From Thermoplasmata archaeon (GTDB lineage: Bacteria > Actinomycetota > Acidimicrobiia > Acidimicrobiales > Acidimicrobiaceae), in contig JAKBHQ010000330.1 of the NCBI GenBank assembly GCA_021836665.1, positions 1-5,531 on the forward strand: a stretch of 5,531 nucleotides of DNA, written 5' to 3'. The position numbers and the translations under genes are program-made. The notes under the pieces were generated by a model. That model made no database searches, was not told the origin of the DNA, and saw only the letters and a program-made list of their open reading frames with translations. Below, in pieces: positions 1-5,531 of this stretch. Each line of letters starts with the position of its first letter. Positions within the stretch are counted from its first letter, which is position 1.

Positions 1-2988
1 AAAACGTGTCAGCTCCTCCGATCGATCTTTGTCTCCATAGACGATCAACTCGTTGCCAAGCGAATTTACTGGGAAGTATCCGTAGACAACTTGCGGAATC
101 AGTGCTTGCAAGGCTATTGCTTTTTGCAGCTCAGTCCGAAGAATTTTTCTGATCCTCGATTTGAACTCGGGGTCCGATTCGTTTTTTTCTGGTCTGAATC
201 CCCATTGATTCCTAAATAGTGCCGTCTCGTTTAGGAAGCTGGCGATCTCTTCGAGAGCGACACCCTTTACGATCTCGGTTCCAATAAAAGGCGGAACAAA
301 GATTGGGTTGTCAAAGGGGACTGATTCAGATCTGAGAACCGAGGGGGCAGCATCAATCTCTGACATCTGTGCAGACCTCTTTGGCGGAAGCTTTCGTTCG
401 GAAAGCTTCCGACCAAATTCGTCGTCTACGATCGATCCGGACTTTATCCCGTTCAGGCGGTCCATCACCCGAAGTCCCTCGAAGGCATCCTTGCCGTAGA
501 AGAGCCGACCTTTGTAGATACTCCGGAGGTCCTTCTCGACGAATGTTCTGGTGAGGGCTGCCCCGCCGAGGATGACGGGCAGATGGGATAGCCCGAGGAA
601 ATTGAGCTCCTCTATGTTCTCCTTCATGACCAGGGTAGACTTGACCAGCAGCCCGCTCATACCGAGTGCGTCGGCCTCCACCTCTTTTGCCTTGGCCACC
701 ATCTCAGACAGTGGGACCTTGATCCCGAGATTGTGGACCACGTAGCCATTATTGGTCAGGATGATATCGACGAGGTTTTTTCCTATGTCGTGAACGTCAC
801 CCTTGACAGTGGCCAGCACGATGGTACCCTTATTGGCCTGGTCGACCTTTTCCATGTAAGGCTCGAGGAAAGAGACTGCCGCCTTCATCGTCTCGGCCGA
901 AGAAAGTACGAATGGAAGCTGCATCTTTCCCGAACCGAACAGTTCGCCAACTTCGGCCATTGCGTCTAGCAGGACACCGTTGATGATCTCGAGTGGGCTG
1001 ATCGGTTCTTGCAGTGCGAGCGTGAGGTCCGACTCGAGACCTACCCGGTTTCCGTCGACTATTCGCCGATAGAGGCGTTCCCTAATCGGCAGCGAGGAGA
1101 GGTCAATTTTGATCTTGGAACGAGACTCCGCACCCTCAAAGAGTTCTATCAACCGAGAAAGGGGATCGTAGCCCTCTTTCCTTCGGTTGTAGATCAGATC
1201 CAGAGATACCTCTATCTGTTCATCCGGGATAGACGAGAGGGGGACGATTTTGGAGGGATGCACGATGGCCGCGTCGAGACCTGCTTCGACGCATTCCTGC
1301 AAAAAGACTGAATTTAAAACCTCCCTCGCAGCCGTGTTGAGCCCGAAGGAGATGTTGGAAAGGCCTACGACGGTAAAGACACCAGGGAGATTCTCCTTGA
1401 TCAGTTTGATGCCTTCTATGGTCTCTTTGCCATCAAAGCGCGACTCCTCCATCCCGGTAGATATTGGGAGTACTAGCGGGTCAAAGAGGAGGTCCTGGGG
1501 TCGAAGTCCGTAGCGCTTAGTGGCAATGTCGTAAATGGCCCTCGCTGCGTCCAACTTCCACTGGGCGGTTCTCGCTTGTCCGGTCTCGTCGATGCAGGTG
1601 CACACTACGGCGCTGCCGTATTCCTTGGCTAACCTTAGGAACTTGTCCAACCGGGTGTTGGGTGCCGAGCCTTCCTCCAAATTTACAGAGTTAATAATCG
1701 GCCTTCCACCAAGAAAGCTCAGCCCGGTCTCGATCACTTCCGCCTCGGTAGAGTCCAGCATGATCGGAATCGTCGACTGGACGGCAAGCTGCGAAGCCAG
1801 AAGCTCCATATCTTGTACGCCGTCGGCGCCGGTGTAGTCGACGCACAGATCGATCATGTGTGCGCCATCCTTGGTCTGTTCTTTAGCCATGTCGACGCAG
1901 GTGTCTAGGTCGCCGGCTAGCATCGCCTCCCTGAATCGCTTTGAACCGTTGGCGTTTGTTCTCTCTCCAATCGCCAAATAGGAAATATCTTGGGAGAGCG
2001 CCACCGGCGAATAGAGTGATGCGACCGACGGTTCGAGAACCGCCCTCCTCTCTTTCAGCTCCAGATTGGCGCAGCTGTCCACGATCGCCTTGATGTGATC
2101 TGGGGTGGTTCCACAGCAGCCACCTACTATTTGGACGCCAAGGTCGGTCACAAAGCGACTCTGATAATCGGCTAATTCCTGCGGCCCCACGTCATAATGC
2201 ATCTTTGAATCCACTATGGAGGGTAGGCCAGCGTTTGGAAGACAGGATATTGCGAAAGGGCTATTAGCGGCGAGGTGGCGAAGGTGTTCCCCCATCTCTT
2301 TGGGACCTGTAGCACAGTTGATCCCGATAGCGATCGGCTCGAAGGGCTCTAAGGCGACGAGGGCGGCTCCGATCTCCGTGCCAGGGAGCATTCGCCCGGT
2401 GAGTTCGATTGTCACCTGAACCTGTAGCGGCAGATCCCGACCAGCTTTGGCCATCGCCGCTCTTGCGCCGGCGATGGCAGCCTTTGCGCTTAAAAGGTCG
2501 AATACGGTTTCGATCAGCAAGAGGTCGACGCCCCCGTCGATCAGACCCTCGGCCTGCACCTGGTAGGCATCTTTGAGGTCCTTGTATCGGATTTGGCCGA
2601 GGGAGGCGAGCTTTGTCCCCGGTCCCATGGATCCCGCCACGAATCGGGGTTTGTCGGATCGAGAATAGCCCGATGCTACCTCTTTAGCGATTTGGGCGGC
2701 TTTAAAGTTGAGCTCATAGGCCCTGGCGGCAATTTTGTATTCCGCCAATACCGTGGAGATGGAACCGAAGGTGTCGGTCTCTATTACATCAGCTCCGACG
2801 GCGAGAAACGATTCGTGAAGGTTCTGGATAACATCTGGGCGAGTCACGGCGAGGATTTCGTTGCACCCCTCGAGTGCCTCTCCTCCAAAGTCGTCGGCGG
2901 TCAGTTCTAGAGTCTGAAGGTTTGACCCAGTGGCACCGTCGAAGATTATTACCTTGCGGCTAGCGAGGAGTTCATTGTAACTTTTCAT
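1..2988 (-). CDS. metH: Cobalamin-dependent methionine synthase, 3' end beyond window
   Basis: Cytosolic enzyme that transfers a methyl group from 5-methyltetrahydrofolate to homocysteine through enzyme-bound cobalamin, giving methionine and tetrahydrofolate. Reading the minus strand gives 996 codons with no stop. The homocysteine domain (about 1-300) has the zinc ligands C225 (GINCATGP) and C291/C292 (GGCCGTTPDH). The pterin-binding domain (about 335-600) opens with GERTNANGSKRF at G341. The cobalamin cap (about 635-725) contains MQLPFVL. The cobalamin-binding domain has the axial-ligand motif D731-x-H733-x-x-G736 (KGDVHDIGKN), followed by MSGLLVKST. The AdoMet reactivation domain begins near 870 and includes GYFPVNSLGN before the edge. 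Family proteins are roughly 1150-1230 residues, so about 150-230 are missing. The start at 2988 is secure: a TAG codon lies immediately upstream in frame, and the Hcy domain follows at once. No strong Shine-Dalgarno is present. It is divergent from the adenosyltransferase gene. Presence of the reactivation domain implies reductive rescue of cob(II)alamin. Confidence 0.97.
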   Translation of the reverse strand, partial: MKSYNELLASRKVIIFDGATGSNLQTLELTADDFGGEALEGCNEILAVTRPDVIQNLHESFLAVGADVIETDTFGSISTVLAEYKIAARAYELNFKAAQIAKEVASGYSRSDKPRFVAGSMGPGTKLASLGQIRYKDLKDAYQVQAEGLIDGGVDLLLIETVFDLLSAKAAIAGARAAMAKAGRDLPLQVQVTIELTGRMLPGTEIGAALVALEPFEPIAIGINCATGPKEMGEHLRHLAANSPFAISCLPNAGLPSIVDSKMHYDVGPQELADYQSRFVTDLGVQIVGGCCGTTPDHIKAIVDSCANLELKERRAVLEPSVASLYSPVALSQDISYLAIGERTNANGSKRFREAMLAGDLDTCVDMAKEQTKDGAHMIDLCVDYTGADGVQDMELLASQLAVQSTIPIMLDSTEAEVIETGLSFLGGRPIINSVNLEEGSAPNTRLDKFLRLAKEYGSAVVCTCIDETGQARTAQWKLDAARAIYDIATKRYGLRPQDLLFDPLVLPISTGMEESRFDGKETIEGIKLIKENLPGVFTVVGLSNISFGLNTAAREVLNSVFLQECVEAGLDAAIVHPSKIVPLSSIPDEQIEVSLDLIYNRRKEGYDPLSRLIELFEGAESRSKIKIDLSSLPIRERLYRRIVDGNRVGLESDLTLALQEPISPLEIINGVLLDAMAEVGELFGSGKMQLPFVLSSAETMKAAVSFLEPYMEKVDQANKGTIVLATVKGDVHDIGKNLVDIILTNNGYVVHNLGIKVPLSEMVAKAKEVEADALGMSGLLVKSTLVMKENIEELNFLGLSHLPVILGGAALTRTFVEKDLRSIYKGRLFYGKDAFEGLRVMDRLNGIKSGSIVDDEFGRKLSERKLPPKRSAQMSEIDAAPSVLRSESVPFDNPIFVPPFIGTEIVKGVALEEIASFLNETALFRNQWGFRPEKNESDPEFKSRIRKILRTELQKAIALQALIPQVVYGYFPVNSLGNELIVYGDKDRSEELTRF
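385..411. repeat. 11-bp perfect inverted repeat inside metH linker
   Basis: The arm CGGAAGCTTTC (385-395) is the exact reverse complement of GAAAGCTTCCG (401-411), with a 5-base loop GTTCG. It lies inside the metH coding frame, where it encodes RKLSERKLPP. This is in the linker between the cobalamin-binding and AdoMet reactivation domains. There is no T-run on either strand after it, so it is not an intrinsic terminator. It could fold as a stable mRNA hairpin at a domain boundary or be a chance product of the RKL..RKL residue repeat. The repeat itself is certain; a function is not. Confidence 0.85.
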
Positions 2989-3002
2989 CTATAACAAGCC
3001 TA
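2989..3002. promoter_or_regulatory. Minimal divergent promoter region, metH / adenosyltransferase
   Basis: Only these 14 bases separate the metH ATG from the first possible start (GTG) of the adenosyltransferase; the gap is 53 bases if the TTG at 3042 is used. On the plus strand TATAAC (2990-2995) ends 7 bases before the GTG, the spacing expected for a leaderless transcript. On the minus strand TAGGCT (3002-2997), which fits the relaxed TANNNT -10 pattern, lies 8 bases before the metH ATG. Neither has a convincing -35 element, and neither start has a good Shine-Dalgarno. Both promoters must overlap each other and the two coding ends. The -10 assignments are inference. Confidence 0.35.
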
Positions 3003-3581
3003 GTGAAGGTCACTTCGGCCAGGACGGCTAAGTTTTTTCTCTTGAAGATCTATACCAAAAAAGGCGACGATGGCTCGACCGGTCTTTTATACGGTGGGCG
3101 CACTCTAAAGAACAGCTACGCAATAGAGCTAAACGGAGCCGTAGACGAAGCGCAGGCAGCAATAGGTTTAGCCAGGTCAGAGGCTCAGGGAGAGATCTCT
3201 CAAATCTGCCTTGGTATTGAGAAGGATCTCTGGCTTTTAATGGCCGAAGTTGCGACACTTCCAGAGAATCGACACAAGCTAGCTACAACAGGGTCAATGA
3301 TCAATGTTGAAATGATTTCGGCTCTAGAGGAGCTGATCGATGCTTTCGAGGATCGCTTTGAAATGCCCAAGGAGTTTGTCATACCCGGACAGAACCGCAT
3401 CTCCGCTTTACTGGATGTCGCTAGGACAACCGTACGCAGGGCCGAGCGGTATTCTGTGGATTTCACCCAAGCCATTCCGGAGAGTCTGGTCGGTGCCTAT
3501 CTAAATAGACTTTCTGACCTTTTGTGGATGCTCGCTAGGTTTGCAGAGGGCGATCACCTATTGAGTAAGAAGGTTAATTGA
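3003..3581 (+). CDS. ATP:cob(I)alamin adenosyltransferase, PduO type
   Basis: Cytosolic enzyme that transfers the 5'-deoxyadenosyl group of ATP to cob(I)alamin, forming adenosylcobalamin, the coenzyme of methylmalonyl-CoA mutase and class II ribonucleotide reductase. In the 192-residue frame the N-terminal ATP-binding motif is KIYTKKGDDGSTGL (15-28). It is followed by ELNGAVDEAQAAIGLAR (42-58), the PG..-to-RTTVRRAER block (128-149, with R141, R145, R146 and E148) and LNRLSDLLWMLAR (167-179). All are hallmarks of the PduO/MMAB family. Length is normal for the family. The start is uncertain. GTG at 3003 is the first candidate, with a possible leaderless -10 upstream. TTG at 3042 would give the usual N-terminus MKIYTKKGDDG, and the intervening residues have no family counterpart. 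Neither has a clear ribosome binding site. It is divergent from metH, another cobalamin gene. Family assignment is firm. I leave the symbol empty because cobO, pduO and mmaB naming varies. Confidence 0.94.
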   Translation: MKVTSARTAKFFLLKIYTKKGDDGSTGLLYGGRTLKNSYAIELNGAVDEAQAAIGLARSEAQGEISQICLGIEKDLWLLMAEVATLPENRHKLATTGSMINVEMISALEELIDAFEDRFEMPKEFVIPGQNRISALLDVARTTVRRAERYSVDFTQAIPESLVGAYLNRLSDLLWMLARFAEGDHLLSKKVN

Positions 3582-3748
3582 ATTGTGGTTGCCCCGTAAT
3601 GGCGACGAAAGAGGGGATTGTCTGGTTGCAAAAACTTAGCGCCGGTTCGCTAGATGGAAAACAAATCGGATGAGCATAGTTCGGTCGATAGGTGCAGTTG
3701 GCGGGTCACGATCTAGATTGTAAGAAAACAGATGACCCCAGGAGTCCC
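3582..3748 (+). other. Intergenic spacer before the aminopeptidase
   Basis: These 167 bases lie between the adenosyltransferase stop and the aminopeptidase start. I see no clear intrinsic terminator. A short stem TAGCG / CGCTA with loop CCGGTT (3637-3652) has no following T-run. A CCCC ... GGGG pair (near 3592-3615) has a long loop and is weak. TTGGCG (3698-3703) with TAAGAA (3721-3726) at 17-bp spacing is a poor promoter match. The aminopeptidase frame stays open upstream to a GTG at 3692, but those 19 codons look non-conserved. Whether the two genes are cotranscribed cannot be decided here. Confidence 0.5.
3740..3744 (+). promoter_or_regulatory. Shine-Dalgarno of the aminopeptidase gene
   Basis: AGGAG lies 4 bases before ATG (3749) and 7 bases before the adjacent in-frame GTG (3752). 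It argues against the upstream GTG at 3692, which has no such site. The spacing suits the GTG slightly better than the ATG, so initiation may occur at either of two neighbouring codons, changing the protein by one residue. Confidence 0.7.
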
Positions 3749-5191
3749 ATGGTGAAGTTTCTAGATCTGGTTGTTTCGGATTCGATCCCAAATTCGATAC
3801 CGACCTTCGTGGCTTGCGTAAAGTCGGATGAGGCAAAGGCGCTTGCCTCGGGGATTTGGGGCTTCACCGGTGAGGGTGGTGAGATGGCCCCTGGGACCTA
3901 CCAGGACAAAGAGGTCATATTGATCGGCGCCGGCGAAAGCGCCGAGTTTGATCTGGATGCCGCTAGATATCTGGGTGCGAGCTTCGCTCGCAGGCTATCG
4001 CGAAGTGGCAATTCGGCACTTGTAATCTCTAGGCTTGAGTCAGAGTTAGAGGAAGTATCTGACACCATTCTGGCCATTGCGGAAGGTGTCTTGCTTGGAA
4101 CCTACCGCTACGATGCTTTACGCAGCGAGGCTTCCCTTTCGAAGGCCGTTAAGGCCTACGACTGTGCGACACTGGTCGTTCCAACCGATTGGATTGATGC
4201 AGCAAACAATGCCGTGTCGATTGCAAAAGTTACCGCTCGTGCTACCTGGCTTGCCAGGGACCTAATAAATGAGCCCGCCAAGACTATGACCCCTAAGCGT
4301 TTTGCAGAGGTAGCTTCAGAGGTGGCACTGACCTCGCATTTGGAGATTCGAGTTTGGGATGAGGACGATGCAGAGAGGGAGAGGCTCGGTGGCCTCTTGG
4401 GAGTGGCTGCTGGTTCAGTGCAGCCACCGAGGATGATCCGACTTAGCTACCGTCCTAAAGGTGATTCCAAGGCAAAGTTGGCTCTTGTTGGCAAGGGGAT
4501 TACCTTCGATTCTGGCGGACTCAGCTTGAAGCCCGGCAATTCTATGATGACCATGAAGACGGACATGTCGGGTGCAGCGGCCGTTTTGGCGGCGATGAGT
4601 ACGCTTGCTGAACTCGATTGCCCATACGAAGTCAATGGCTACATGGCACTGACAGAGAACCTTCCTTCCGGAACCGCGACAAAGCCAGGAGACGTACTCG
4701 TTACCCGCTCTGGCAAGACGATAGAGGTTCTCAACACCGATGCTGAAGGGAGACTCGTCCTATCGGACGCGTTATCACTAGCGGTCGAAGATGGAGCGGA
4801 AAAGATCGTTGACCTTGCGACATTAACTGGGGCGTGCGTGGTGGCTCTGGGTGGCGAGATCGCCGGGGTGATGGGCAATGATGACGAACTAATTGGGGAG
4901 CTGATTAGTGATGGTTCGGTTGAAGGAGAGTCTTATTGGCGCCTTCCACTGCCTAAGTCCTACAAGAAGCATATCGAGTCTGAGATAGCTGATATGAGAA
5001 ACATCGGCGAAGCGGGCGCTGCGGGAGCGATCTCCGCCGGACTTTTGCTGCAGGAATTTGTTGGCGAGACAAAGTGGGCCCATCTCGATATAGCAGGACC
5101 GGCCAGGTCTGACAAGGATTCGGGAATCTTTGCAAAGGGCGGTACGGGATTCGGTACTAGGACGCTTATCCGTTGGCTTACCAAACAGTAA
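3749..5191 (+). CDS. pepA: Leucyl aminopeptidase, peptidase family M17
   Basis: Cytosolic metallo-aminopeptidase that removes N-terminal residues (typically leucine) from peptides; the family forms hexamers with two divalent metals per active site. From the ATG the product has 480 residues, the usual length for the family. The variable N-terminal domain covers about 1-150, and the catalytic domain begins around WLARDLINEPAKTMTP. Counterparts of every E. coli PepA active-site residue are present with identical spacing. These are K249 (VGKG), D254 (TFDSGG), K261 (LSLKPG), D272 (MKTDMSG), and D331, E333 and R335 in the signature NTDAEGRLVLSDAL (329-342). No signal peptide or membrane segment is seen. 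The start at 3749 was chosen for the AGGAG just upstream and the normal length; 3692 (GTG) would add 19 unlikely residues. Some family members also bind DNA in plasmid resolution or regulation, but nothing here tests that. The gene appears intact and functional. Confidence 0.96.
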   Translation: MVKFLDLVVSDSIPNSIPTFVACVKSDEAKALASGIWGFTGEGGEMAPGTYQDKEVILIGAGESAEFDLDAARYLGASFARRLSRSGNSALVISRLESELEEVSDTILAIAEGVLLGTYRYDALRSEASLSKAVKAYDCATLVVPTDWIDAANNAVSIAKVTARATWLARDLINEPAKTMTPKRFAEVASEVALTSHLEIRVWDEDDAERERLGGLLGVAAGSVQPPRMIRLSYRPKGDSKAKLALVGKGITFDSGGLSLKPGNSMMTMKTDMSGAAAVLAAMSTLAELDCPYEVNGYMALTENLPSGTATKPGDVLVTRSGKTIEVLNTDAEGRLVLSDALSLAVEDGAEKIVDLATLTGACVVALGGEIAGVMGNDDELIGELISDGSVEGESYWRLPLPKSYKKHIESEIADMRNIGEAGAAGAISAGLLLQEFVGETKWAHLDIAGPARSDKDSGIFAKGGTGFGTRTLIRWLTKQ

Positions 5192-5323
5192 TGTTGCTAC
5201 TTTTCTAATATTCTCGTAGAGCTTCACCCTCAGTATCTTCTTTCTGACCTCTGAGTTCATTTGCATAAACCCGGAGAAGGAAATGTCGCGCTGAGGATTG
5301 GGGTAGATACAGTAAGCTAATTG
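5192..5323 (+). other. Spacer between aminopeptidase and mobile element
   Basis: Non-coding stretch that should contain the chromosome/element junction if the following gene belongs to an IS607 element. IS607 elements have no terminal inverted repeats and make no target duplication. They join at short GG-type cores, so the junction cannot be placed by eye. Several GG dinucleotides occur (around 5274-5302). An imperfect palindrome TGACCTC-T-GAGTTCA (5245-5259, one mismatched pair) is present. The 7-mer AAATGTC at 5281-5287 recurs exactly 70 bases later (5351-5357). No convincing terminator for the aminopeptidase gene is visible. Confidence 0.45.
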
Positions 5324-5360
5324 CTAGACACTACTTGACATATCTGGCGAAAATGTCTAG
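5324..5360. repeat. Three CTWGACA motifs over the recombinase promoter
   Basis: CTAGACA (5324-5330) and CTTGACA (5334-5340) are direct copies one helical turn (10 bp) apart. TGTCTAG (5354-5360) is the exact inverted copy of the first. The second copy contains the -35 hexamer and the third overlaps the start of the -10. The layout fits binding sites for a protein that would occlude RNA polymerase. Candidates are the MerR-like HTH protein encoded just downstream, or the recombinase's transposon-end sites. The repeats are seen directly; the binding role is inference. Confidence 0.65.
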
Positions 5361-5363
5361 AAT
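5335..5363 (+). promoter_or_regulatory. Near-consensus sigma-70-type promoter, leaderless start
   Basis: The -35 TTGACA (5335-5340) is a perfect match. After exactly 17 bp comes the -10 TAGAAT (5358-5363), a 5/6 match to TATAAT. Transcription would be expected to begin about 7 bases after the -10, at position 5370, which is the A of the recombinase ATG. There is no Shine-Dalgarno, consistent with a leaderless mRNA. This is the strongest promoter visible in the window. Confidence 0.8.
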
Positions 5364-5369
5364 AGCGAT

Positions 5370-5531
5370 ATGTTGGTGAGCATCAGAGTGGCAGCCGAGG
5401 AATTAGGTGTCCGCCCTGAAACTTTACGTAGATGGGAAATCCAAGGGAAAATCGAAGCTCCGATGCGTACTCCAGGGGGGATGCGACGATATGATCTCGC
5501 CAAGCTGCGCCATCTGGCACCGCATAAAGCT
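5370..5531 (+). CDS. IS607-family TnpA serine recombinase, N-terminal part
   Basis: Only the first 54 residues lie in the window. They form a MerR-type winged helix-turn-helix. IRVAAEELGVRPETLRRWEIQGKI (5-28) gives the recognition helices, and the wing motif RTPGGMRRYDLAKL (32-45) closely resembles the IS607 TnpA pattern RTPGGHRRY, with Met in place of the usual His. In that family this DNA-binding head precedes a serine resolvase-type catalytic domain that moves the element, and a tnpB gene usually follows. The catalytic serine would lie beyond the edge and was not seen. The ATG was chosen because it coincides with the predicted transcription start; TTG 5373 and GTG 5376 are in-frame alternatives without ribosome binding sites. 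A BldC-like or MerR-like regulator is the main alternative. Confidence 0.75.
   Translation, partial: MLVSIRVAAEELGVRPETLRRWEIQGKIEAPMRTPGGMRRYDLAKLRHLAPHKA
5370..5531 (+). mobile_element. Left part of a probable IS607-family insertion sequence
   Basis: Inferred solely from the TnpA-like reading frame and its compact promoter region. The true left boundary must lie upstream of the promoter, somewhere between 5192 and about 5330. The right end, the catalytic domain and any tnpB or guide RNA are outside the window. The start given here is therefore the first base that certainly belongs to the gene, not the element end. Confidence 0.55.

Noticed and set aside
1009..1311. Plus-strand open frame of 100 codons antisense to metH
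   Set aside because: It lies wholly inside the strongly conserved metH frame on the other strand and has no recognisable domain. The same applies to the other plus-strand frames between 300 and 2910.
2989..3041. Cobalamin riboswitch upstream of metH or the adenosyltransferase
   Set aside because: The intergenic space is at most 53 bases, far shorter than a cobalamin riboswitch, and no B12-box-like sequence was recognised.
3637..3652. Small stem TAGCG / CGCTA as terminator of the adenosyltransferase gene
   Set aside because: The stem is only five or six pairs and no T-run follows.
3692..3748. Upstream GTG start extending the aminopeptidase by 19 residues
   Set aside because: There is no ribosome binding site at 3692, while AGGAG sits just before the ATG at 3749. 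The resulting 480 residues already match the family length.
3780..3803. Tandem 12-bp near-repeat encoding DSIPNSIPT in the aminopeptidase N-terminus
   Set aside because: The copies are imperfect and lie in the variable N-terminal domain. This is likely a small local duplication or chance, without regulatory meaning.
5245..5259. Imperfect palindrome TGACCTC-T-GAGTTCA as pepA terminator or operator
   Set aside because: It has a one-base centre and no T-run, so it cannot act as an intrinsic terminator, and it is not linked to a promoter. Noted only as possible junction sequence.
4889..5266. Minus-strand open frame of 125 codons overlapping the end of pepA
   Set aside because: Most of it is antisense to the conserved aminopeptidase C-terminus. 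The product resembles no family I know, and the low-complexity basic start looks like translated spacer.
5370..5531. BldC-like or classical MerR regulator instead of IS607 TnpA
   Set aside because: Classical MerR proteins usually have a tyrosine where this has LRRW. The RTPGG.RRYDL wing fits IS607 TnpA better. It is not fully excluded because the catalytic domain is outside the window.

Overview
The window looks like ordinary chromosomal DNA from a mid-GC bacterium (about half G+C by eye), with the edge of a mobile element at the right end. The methionine synthase has actinobacterial-style wording at its N-terminus (DGATGSNLQ, LTADDFGG, EGCNE) and in its pterin domain (GERTNANGSK, LDLCVDY-like). 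Together with moderate GC this suggests an actinobacterium, perhaps of the Acidimicrobiia type. That placement is inference from memory of the family, not from a search.

Layout. Positions 1-2988 (minus strand) hold one unbroken reading frame of 996 codons. It is cobalamin-dependent methionine synthase MetH, entering at its start codon and leaving the window inside the C-terminal reactivation domain. Divergent from it, with only 14 to 53 bases between the starts, is a PduO-type ATP:cob(I)alamin adenosyltransferase (plus, 3003-3581). A 167-base gap follows, then a complete M17 leucyl aminopeptidase (plus, 3749-5191) with all catalytic and metal-binding residues intact. A 178-base spacer leads to the first 54 codons of a MerR-like helix-turn-helix protein (plus, from 5370). 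This is most probably the small TnpA serine recombinase of an IS607-family insertion sequence, cut off by the window edge.

How the genes relate. MetH uses cobalamin as methyl carrier and passes through cob(I)alamin. The adenosyltransferase consumes cob(I)alamin to make adenosylcobalamin. The back-to-back pair therefore shares a cofactor and almost certainly shares a promoter region. The aminopeptidase is a general cytosolic peptide-recycling enzyme with no evident functional link.

The most distinctive non-coding signal is upstream of the recombinase. A near-consensus promoter (TTGACA, 17 bp, TAGAAT) places its expected transcription start on the ATG itself, implying a leaderless mRNA. Three copies of a CTWGACA motif (two direct copies 10 bp apart, one inverted) overlap that promoter. 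They may be recombinase binding sites or an autoregulatory operator. No RNA genes, CRISPR arrays or riboswitches were seen.
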